A DNA stretch of 51,005 nt from Pyropia haitanensis (Eukaryota > Rhodophyta > Bangiophyceae > Bangiales > Bangiaceae). Positions 43,673-51,005 of this stretch are shown here, piece by piece. Position 1 is the first letter of the stretch, and each line of letters begins with the position of its first letter. The stretch covers positions 1-51,005 of the forward strand of contig SDUX01000060.1 of the NCBI GenBank assembly GCA_008729055.1. Direction: 5' to 3'. The notes under the pieces were generated by a model, which did no database searches, was not told where the DNA came from, and saw only the letters and a list, made by a program, of their open reading frames with translations. A program made the position numbers and the translations under genes.

Positions 43673-44394
43673 CCGGAGGGAGTGGGGGGAGGTGGCGGTT
43701 TCGCCGCGCCCCGGCCCCCCGTGGGGAGATCGTCCGGGGGGGGATCGGCCTCGCGGCTGGCGATCGCGCGGGCGAGACGCCCGCCGCCCGCAATATTTGT
43801 GCGGGAGCGGGACGCGCCGATTGCGGTGGATGCCCCGCCGCGGGCGCCTCCGCGGCCACGTGCCCCGCACACGTGGCCGCCCGCAGCGGATCCGCGTGGG
43901 CGAGGGCGAGGGCTCGTAGGCGGCCCACCAGTGCTGCCCACGCGCCCGCGTCCGCGGCCACGTCCGCACGTCCGGCGCCAACAACGCCCAGCGCCGACGC
44001 GGCCAGTGCAGCTCCTCGCGCCTCGCGTGCCTCGGCCCGGCCCCCCCCCCACCACCGTTGGCTGTCGCAGTAGGGGGGTGGTCCGCGGCGGCCGTCCGAG
44101 CCTCCGCCGCCGCGCGCGCCTCCGCCGCGCTCGGCTCCGGTGCGCCGGTCACGGCGGCGCCGAGGGCGCGCAGCGCTGGCGAGTGCGCCTCGCCATCGCG
44201 GATGGCGTCGACCCAAGACGCTAGCGCCGCCGCAGGCGCCACCCGGCGCCGGTCACACAGGCCGAGGCCGCCCAGGGCCACCGGCAGCGCCGCGCGCTCC
44301 AGCAGCGCAGCGCGTTCCGCCGGTCCGTCGTGCGCCTCCTCCACCAGCGACGCCAGGGCGGCCGCCGACAGCCGGTCAGAGGCAGCGGCGACTG

Positions 44395-45630
44395 CCGCGC
44401 CGGCGTCGGGGGAAAGGCGCGGAGGGCGTAGGTAGTGCCCGGGCCCGCGCAGAGGCGCAGCAGGAGGAGCTGGGCCTGCAGCTCCTCGTCTGGGAGAGCG
44501 GTGACGGCCGCCACCACCGCCTCCTGCCGGCGCACCGCCGCGGCCACCGCGCGGTCGACAAAGTCCGGGCCGCCTAGGGGGGTGGAAAACTGCTCGATCC
44601 CCTCCGCGCGCCACTGCGTGGCGAGATCAGCAGGCGGTGGCCGCGCCGTGGGCGACCAGGCGCGGCACTTGGCCGGCGCCAGCTCCGCGTCCACGGCGCG
44701 GCCGACCTCGCCCGCTGCGGCAAGCGCGACCCCGAGCTGCTCGACGGGGCCCACCACGACGACGTCTCGTGGTAGGCCCAAAGAGCAGCTCGGGAAACCG
44801 TGTCTCCAGCCGCAGCAGCACCAAGTGCAGTGCTGCGGCGTGGAGCAGCGGCCCCAGCGGGTCGCCCTGCTGCGTGCCACGCTCGACCCACAGGCGAAGG
44901 CGTGTGGGGAGCTCTTGGAGTAGCGCCTCCGCCGTGGGCGAGCCGGTAGGTGGAGGCGGGGGGGGGGGGGGGCGAGGCGCCGTCGCCGCCGGCCGCCCAC
45001 CCGTAGACTGGGGGCGGGCGGCCCCTGTACGTCCACGTGACGTACGGGATGAGGGCGGGAAACGCGCGTGTCAGAACCGCCACCGCCGCCGCCCGCCCGA
45101 CCAGGTTGAAGGCGTTCCTGAAGTCCAGCTGCAGCACCCCGTGGGAGGGGTGTGCGCCAGGTGGGCCTCTAGGCCGTGCAGCAAGCGCTCGCAGGCGCTG
45201 CTGACGCCGAGGCCGACCTGCAGTGGGCGGAAGAATCTAGCCGCCGCCGTGCGCACGTGGCGGGACAGGGCGGCGGCGGCGAGCTTGCGCAGCGCCTCCG
45301 GCATTCCTATCGGGCGGAGAGGTGGGATGCCGGCGGCGTCCGGCGGCCCTGGCTTGCGGAGCAGGAGAAGCTCCGCCCCGGCAAGCGCCTGTGCCGCAGC
45401 CGGGGGGAGCGCCGCCGCCGCCTCCCCCGTCAGCCACCGCACCACCCTCACCAGGGCGGCGTGGCCGCCAGGGCCGAGCGCCCAAAGGTGCTCGGCCCGC
45501 AGCCCAGACGGCCCCGGCGCGGAGCCGCGCGGTGCAGACCGAATGGCGGCCTCGACGGCCGCCGCAGGGACGGCCTCGCCCTCGTAGGGCTCAGCCCACG
45601 AGGCCGCAATCTCGAGCTCCTCAAGCTCTC
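44395..45630 (-). other. Reverse transcriptase domain of copy 2 ORF2, catalytic site broken
   Basis: The upstream blocks, motif A (LQLDFRNAFNLVGR) and motif B (QGDPLGPLL) are as in copy 1. In motif C one base is missing inside the YHDD codons (44,764-44,775) and another a few bases up, so the Tyr-His-Asp-Asp cannot be read in frame. If this is real, the copy cannot make active RT. Confidence 0.88.
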
Positions 45631-46493
45631 GGCAAACTCCGCCTCGACAGAGGCGGAGGAGCACGAACCCGTGGCCGCGGCGGGGAAGAGGCTCTGCGCC
45701 TTGGCCCACACCGCCGACGTGCGAGGCGCAGGGTCTGCCCCCACTAGCGACCGGACAGCGGCAGTCAGTCGCCCCGCCCGAACCTGCCGCAGAGCCCGGC
45801 GCTGCGCGCGCGTCAGCGGGCGGGAGTTGCGCGCCGCCTCCCCCCGGCGGGCGCCGAGCCCGCCCGCGGCGGCAACCGCTGCGCGCCGCTGGCCGCCGCG
45901 CCTGGCGCCTGTAGCCGCGGCGCCTGTGGGAGTGTGGGTGAGGGGGCTGCAGGGGGCGGGGCCCGTGCCGCATCCGGCGGGTCCTCCCGCCACACTCCGC
46001 CGTTCCGGTCGGCCAACGCGGCAGCAAAATCCCCGCCCAGCAGGGCAGCCGCCCGCGCCTCCCGCGACAGTGGGGTGTAGCCTGGCCGGGCCCCACGGGC
46101 GGCGGCCGGCTCGTGCAGCAGCAGAGACGGGAGGGTCAGCAGCCATTGCCATGCTTGGGCGTTGTACGGCTGCTGGCCCACCCATTCCAGCGCTTCCGCG
46201 CCCAAACGCCGCCACACGGGGAGGAGGGCGGTTGGGACGTGCGCGCACGTCCGAGCGCCCGACGCCACCATCGGCGCCCAGTCCGCGCCATCCGGGAGGG
46301 CGGCGGCTAAAAAGGCGCTCATCGCGCGTCGCCACGCCCCGGGGTCGGCGGCGAGGAGGTCAGGGGTGTGGGGAGGGGAGGCGCCAGGCGGTGGCTTGCC
46401 CTTGGCTGTCGGCGGGGCGCAGGGGGGGGGGAAGACGCTTCCGCTGCGCCCAGTCATCGGCGCGGCTTCGGCCAGCCGCCGCCGCCGCACCGG

Positions 46494-46706
46494 GCACTGC
46501 ACCGCGTGGGCCGACCACGAGGTCGGCCCCTTGCCACGCTTCCACGCCAAAAAGGGGCGGTCGCAGTGCGGACAGGGGCGCAGGCGCAGCGCCGTCATAG
46601 CCGCTGCGGGAACCTCCCCTGCGGTGTGCGACGAGCGCAAGTGAGCCAGGGCGGGCCGGCCCCCCGCGGCACTCGCCGCCCGGTGTCCACATCCGGGCAC
46701 CGGGCA
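46494..46706 (-). other. N-terminal zinc fingers of copy 2 ORF2
   Basis: Both Cys/His modules are as in copy 1, and here they are in an unbroken frame with the ORF2 ATG (fingers at about residues 101-171). This supports the 47,009 start. Confidence 0.82.
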
Positions 46707-47001
46707 AACAGAAAATGGCCCACCCCCTCCGACCACGTCGGCAGTGGCAAGGGTGGCCACAACGGGGGTGGAAGATCTGACCGGGGAAGAAGAAGACGCC
46801 ACCTCGCCTGGGGTGGGGGGGGAAGAAGGGGAGGGCGAAATCCGCCGCCCCGGAGGTGACGTGCGTCCACGCTGAGCTAGGTGGGGCTGGGGGGACGATG
46901 TCCGCGCCGCCGTCGGTGGCGAGAGAGGAGTGGCGGGGAGGGGCGCCGCGTAAGGCAGGCCGGCGGCTCCCCTCGGTGCCGCGCCCGCGTGACCGGCGTT
47001 G

Positions 47002-49514
47002 TCACTCATTGTGCACGACGTCGCTAGCGCAGGGGGCGGCCCCGAGGGGCGTCGGCGACGCTGCCGGCACGGACATCTCCGCGGCGGCCGCCGCTTCGAA
47101 CCGCGGCGGCGGCGGCGCCGTGCTCCGCCGGCGCGGGGCCTCCGTCCGGGCGGGCGTGCGGGTCGCCTTGGGCGTCCGCTCCCCGCCCGGCGACCGAGGC
47201 ACCGGGTCCGACAGGGGCGGCGGCGGGGCAGGCTCCGGGACGGCCGCGGGGCCGACGATGTCCATCGCGTCCCCCCCGCCGCCCGTGCCGCCCGCCGGCG
47301 CATCCGCGCAAGCGGCCGCGCCTGGCTCCGGTCGCGGAAGCGGAACCGCCGCCGCGGCCAGTGCACAGCAGGCGGCCACGTCGAGCCGGCGGGCCGCGGC
47401 GGCGTCGGCGCTGCGACGCGCGGCCGCCCGGAGGTGGCTACGGCCGCGCTTCGCCCGGCGCGCATCGACTGCGGCTGCGGCCACGGACAGACCCGGGCGG
47501 GAGGGGGACGGAGTGGGGGGCGCGAGTGGGGTGGCCGTGGAGGCCGGCGGAGCAGGGGTCAGCTCCTCCTCCTCCAGGAGCTCCCCCCCTCCGCCGTCGG
47601 CGCGGTCAGAGCGGTTGGCGGCGGGGGTGCCCGCGGCGCCTGCGGTTGCCGCGCTGGCCGCGTCCGTGGCCTCGCCGTGGCCCGCTGCAGAAGTCGCTGC
47701 CCCGCCGCCGACCGGCCCCAGCCGCGCAGCCGCAGGCGGCGGAGGGCCAGGGGGGGGCCGTCCCCGCGAGAGGAGGGCGGCAGGGGTGACGGCTTCGGGC
47801 GGCGCACGCCATGTGCGTCAAAAAGATGGGTGGGGGGGGGTTGGTCGCGCTGGCCGGGCAGGTGGCGGTTGCTCCCCCGGTCGGGGCGGGGCCCGCGGCC
47901 TCGGACGGACGGCACCCCTCCCCGCCCGCCGCCGACGTTACGGCGCCCGTCGCAGCGCGCCCGCTGCGCTGGACAGCGCTTCGGTCCGCGGCCACACCAC
48001 CGCCGTCGGCAGCCGTGGGGGGGGCCGGGTGCGGCCAGCTGGGCGGGCGCGGCGCCAAACCCGTGGCGGGCGCGCGGCAACAGCGCCCGTGCCTGCACCC
48101 CCGGCCGGAGTGAGCTCTCCGGCCGGGCATGCCGCCACTTCCGTTGCCGCCGGCGCGACCGGCACCACCAAAGACCCCGCCACGGCAGGCCTCGCGGCCG
48201 GGACGCCTTGCGCGGGGGAGCGGCACGCAGGGCCGGCCGGGGCTGCCAGGTCCGGGCCGGCCGTTGTGGCGGCGCCCGGGGCGGTTGCAGCGGCGGCCAC
48301 GCTTTCGCCAACAGCGGAGGGAGGCGCGTCAGCTGCTGGCACAGACGTCGCGGCGGCAGCCCCCAGCGTCGCGACGTGCGGCGCCAGCTGCTGATGCACG
48401 TGCCGACGCAGAGCGTCGCGCAGGCGCGCCGGCAGCTGGCGCCGCACGTCCAGCTGGGCCAGCTTGGTTGTGAGGCGGCGGACAAAGAAGTCCGCCGCCG
48501 TCTTGTCCCCCGCTGCGGCGCCCAGGGCGCGACGGCGGCGGGCGCCGAGCGCGTCGCGGGACAGTGGATCGAACCCCTCGGCGACCGAGAAGAACTCGGC
48601 CGCCGCGGGGGCACGGACGGCCGCCACAAAAGCAACCGTCGCCCCCGCCTCCAGCGTCACCGCCGCCAACGCACCAAAACGGTCGACGTCGACGATGGCC
48701 CGCGGAGGGGTGCCCGTCACCTGCGCCAGGAGGACGCGCAGGTCCTTGGCGCGCGCCTCGCGTGGCACCCCGCGCAGATAGACAGTCTTCAGCGCGGGCA
48801 GGCCGCGCGAGTCGCGCGCCAAGGCGCGCAGACGCGCGACTGCGGCCGCCCTCAGCTTCGCCGCCGCCGCGTCCGCGCCAGCGACGGCGGGGGAGGAAGA
48901 GGGAAGCTCGCCGTGGTCAGCAGGACGGCCACCCGGCACGCCGCCGGCGTCGCGGTCAGGCGCGTGGTGACCGGCCGCCGCGCCAGCAGCAGGCTTGGCC
49001 GCAGCCGCCGCGTAGCTGCCCGTGGCCGCCGCGACGTCCCCGACGTCAGTCGCCGCCGAGGCACGGCGCTCCCCCGCCGCGGCATCAGCAAGGGGGGGGG
49101 ACGGCGGCGGGCACCGCCGCGGCGACGGCGCTCAACGAGGATGAACGCGCCCCCCGTGTCCATCGCGGCGTCCGCGGGGGCGGGGAAGGCGGAGGAAGTA
49201 GCCCCCGCGGCCGGAACGGCCGTCGGGGTAAGGATCGCGCCCGGAGGGGAGGAAGGGGCGGCCGCGGGAGGAGACGAGTCGATGGTGGGTGGGGAAGCCG
49301 GGGACGAAGAAGGGGCAACAAGCGTCGGAGGGAGACAAGAATCCGCCGGGGAGGCGAATGCCGCCTCCCCATTGGCCCGAATCACTGTAAGGGCCGAATC
49401 CAACAAACTCATTCGCTCAACTGGCGCCGCATCGGCGGCGACGGCGACGACGACCGCGGCAATCGCGCGCGCCAGCGCCACTCCGCCGCACCCCGGCGCT
49501 ACGGCCGAAGCCAT
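47002..49514 (-). pseudogene. ORF1 of copy 2, frameshifted
   Basis: The ATG is at 49,512-49,514 (MASAVAPG). The frame breaks at a run of 9 G (49,092-49,100; 10 in the open copy 1), resumes over the RRM-like core (about 48,939-48,019, including KTVYLRGVP), breaks again in a G run near 48,019, and is recovered for the basic C-terminal part ending at 47,002. The core is highly conserved against copy 1, with only a few changes in the RRM-like stretch. Confidence 0.8.
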
Positions 49515-49566
49515 AGCGCCGGAAAAAAAAAGGGTACGAACAAGAAGGGGGCCCCGTGTCACGGGG

Positions 49567-50110
49567 GTCCCCCCGCAGAGGAACCCCGCCACAAAAGCGC
49601 GAGAGGGAGCAACCGTCTCGGATGGTATGGCTCTCGGATGGCTCCGAGCCCCCGCGCGAGCCAAACTCGCAGCGTATGGCTCGCGGGATGGCTCCCGCCA
49701 GCCCAGCGACCAGATTATCCGTCACGAGTCGGCACACGCTCATTCGTGCCCGGCGTTTCTTCCGCCGCGTTCATTTCTAACTTCATTGCCTGATTTGACG
49801 ACAATGAGGCCCATTTCGGCCCGCTTAGCTCCCCTCACGTCGTTGACTAGGCCCCACCGACCCATCCGAGCGATCATGTGTATACGTGGCAAAGATCTCG
49901 GCGAATAATCGCGATGGCTGACGTTAATACACGTGCCCTTACTGTTCTCACACTCGAGCGCCGTAGACTGGCTTTAGCGAATGTGTTGTGCATTTTTTTT
50001 CTTTTTGTGGCCTGCTCTTGTGCCTCTTCACGGCTGCCCCTCTTTCACCCCCGCTTCTTCATGTGTCCCCATTTCTGTCGGTGGAGAAAACAACAAAAAA
50101 AAGGATAAAA
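49567..50110 (-). other. Leader / spacer A between copy 2 ORF1 and the next 5S gene
   Basis: 544 bases, the same length and, as far as I can read, the same sequence as 12,111-12,654. Carries the hairpin cluster and the 5S stop (50,095-50,110). No gene seen. Confidence 0.8.
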
Positions 50111-50231
50111 GACGTACAGCACTGGGGGTTCGCCTGTGATCCCTCACCAGACTACTAACCCAGCTCGTGGACGCTTAACTTCGGAATTCGGAATGGGTTC
50201 CGGTGCACGTGTCTCAGATATGGCCGTACGT
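50111..50231 (-). rRNA. 5S ribosomal RNA upstream of copy 2
   Basis: Complete, same 121 bases as the array genes. It shows that the array resumes beyond copy 2. The spacer B that follows (50,232-50,629) has several one-base losses relative to the array consensus. Confidence 0.97.
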
Positions 50232-50629
50232 GACACAAAATGCTCGCATGCTGCATACAACCCCACGTCCACCACCGGCCGACGACACAGTAGACGTCAC
50301 CCGTACTGCCTTTCGGCATCTGGTCATAGCCAAAACTACCGTCGTAGGAGCAGCCCGCCGCGTCGGCCCCGCACGCACCCTCGCCTTGTGCATACAGCCG
50401 GGCAAAGGTCGAGCAGGGAAGCAGTGCCCAAAGCCGCCACGCAAACCGATGAGAAGACGTACGTGACAAGTGCCCTGCTCACGTCCACACGGAAGGGTAT
50501 TCGATGATGAGCACCACCGATCTGGATGATAAATGGTACGCCGTACGTAATAGTAAAATAGGGCGCGTCTAGCAAGGTGCAGCCATACCTCCAAAATGAT
50601 CATTCAAGGATGCAACGTATGACAGATGG

Positions 50630-50892
50630 GGGGAGGGGCGGCCGCGGGAGGGGACGAGTCGAGCGTGGGTGGGGAAGCCGGGGAAGAAGAAGGGGCAACA
50701 ACCGCCGGAGGGTGACAAGAATCCGCCGGGGAGGCGAATGCCGCCTCCCCATTGGCCCGAATCACTGTCAGAGCAGAATCCAATAAACCATTCGTTCAAC
50801 CAGCGCCGCGTCGACGGCGACGGCGACGACGACCGCGACAATCGCACGCGCCAGCGCCTCTCCGTCGCCCCCGGCGCCACAACCGAAGCCAT
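50630..50892 (-). pseudogene. ORF1 5' fragment in the unit right of copy 2
   Basis: The same fragment as in the array, with ATG at 50,890-50,892, but with one C missing near 50,870 and one near 50,789. These throw the frame off after about eight codons, unlike the 19 array copies, which are all open. The rest (50,893-51,005) is the start of spacer A. Confidence 0.8.
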
Positions 50893-51005
50893 AGCGCCAG
50901 AAAACAGCGGTAGGAGAGTGAGGGGGGTCCCCCCGCAGAGGAACCCCGCCACAAAAGCGCGAGAGGGAGCAACCGTCTCGGATGGTATGGCTCTCGGATG
51001 GCTCC

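Larger units (their letters stand above)
38777..47009 (-). pseudogene. ORF2 of copy 2, frameshifted
   Basis: The ATG at 47,007-47,009 overlaps the ORF1 stop exactly as in copy 1. From there the frame is open through both zinc fingers to about 45,945, where an A present in copy 1 is missing. Further breaks: near 45,153 just before RT motif A, 15 G at 44,958-44,972, inside the YHDD codons (44,764-44,775), and around the endonuclease. The 1.5-kb linker duplication is present (40,696-42,182 and 42,183-43,672). The stop is at 38,777-38,779. By combining where each copy is open, a single continuous ~2,750-codon frame can be inferred for the ancestral ORF2. Confidence 0.8.
38713..49566 (-). mobile_element. 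5S-targeted RLE-type non-LTR retrotransposon, copy 2
   Basis: Same organisation as copy 1 and closely similar over the full length. Differences are scattered substitutions plus many one-base indels, chiefly in G or C runs. The 3' junction is at the same 5S base. The 5' side again runs into spacer A and a complete 5S gene (50,111-50,231). It has its own damage (broken YHDD, ORF1 frameshifts) but keeps the endonuclease PD site and CCHC knuckle that copy 1 lost. The two copies are therefore distinct insertions or old duplicates, not one copy assembled twice. Confidence 0.9.

Noticed and set aside
1..51005. tRNA, snRNA or other RNA genes besides 5S.
   Set aside because: I saw no cloverleaf or snRNA-like sequence in the spacers or element.

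Overview
The window is nuclear DNA of a eukaryote, most likely a red alga of the Bangiales type (Porphyra/Pyropia). The assignment rests on the 121-base 5S rRNA, which closely resembles red-algal 5S as I remember it; the very GC-rich coding bias around it fits but proves nothing by itself. No database search was possible.

Layout. Positions 12,655-38,607 are a head-to-tail 5S rDNA array: 19 complete 5S genes, all on the minus strand, with a 1,366-bp period. Each unit reads, in the sense of the 5S gene: 5S gene (121 bp), downstream spacer A (about 578 bp), a 108-codon ORF whose first ~88 codons are a broken-off copy of a retrotransposon ORF1, then upstream spacer B (about 400 bp) leading into the next 5S gene. 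The units look identical except for two changes in one unit.

The array is bounded on both sides by ~11-kb copies of a non-LTR (LINE-type) retrotransposon in the same orientation as the 5S genes. Copy 1 is 1,220-~12,110, copy 2 is 38,713-~49,566, and the first ~570 bases of the window are the 5' end of a third copy (copy 0). The 3' ends of copies 1 and 2 join the same 5S nucleotide: 5S bases 1-16 are missing and bases 17-121 follow directly (truncated 5S at 1,115-1,219 and 38,608-38,712). A complete 5S gene and array follow copy 2 again at 50,111.

The element has ORF1 (838 aa in copy 1, with an RRM-like core) and a very long ORF2 of about 2,750 codons. ORF2 has N-terminal zinc fingers, a reverse transcriptase with a YHDD active site, a ~4-kb Pro/Ala/Gly-rich linker holding a 1.5-kb internal duplication, and a C-terminal CCHC knuckle plus restriction-like endonuclease. 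This is the R2/NeSL/Hero/Utopia type of architecture, in which zinc fingers and endonuclease recognise and nick a fixed target and the RT copies the RNA at the nick. The ORFs overlap by 8 bases (ATGAGTGA). ORF2 is broken by indels in both copies, mostly in G/C runs whose length differs between copies, so some breaks may be assembly errors.

The most unusual point is the 5' side. Upstream of ORF1, every copy carries spacer A and a 5S gene that match the ordinary array, and the ordinary unit itself contains the start of ORF1. The element and the 5S repeat are thus interleaved: the element either carries a 5S-plus-spacer leader that rebuilds a complete 5S gene at each insertion, or it recombines with the ORF1 fragment present in every unit. 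I regard this 5S-embedded element as the candidate undescribed system.
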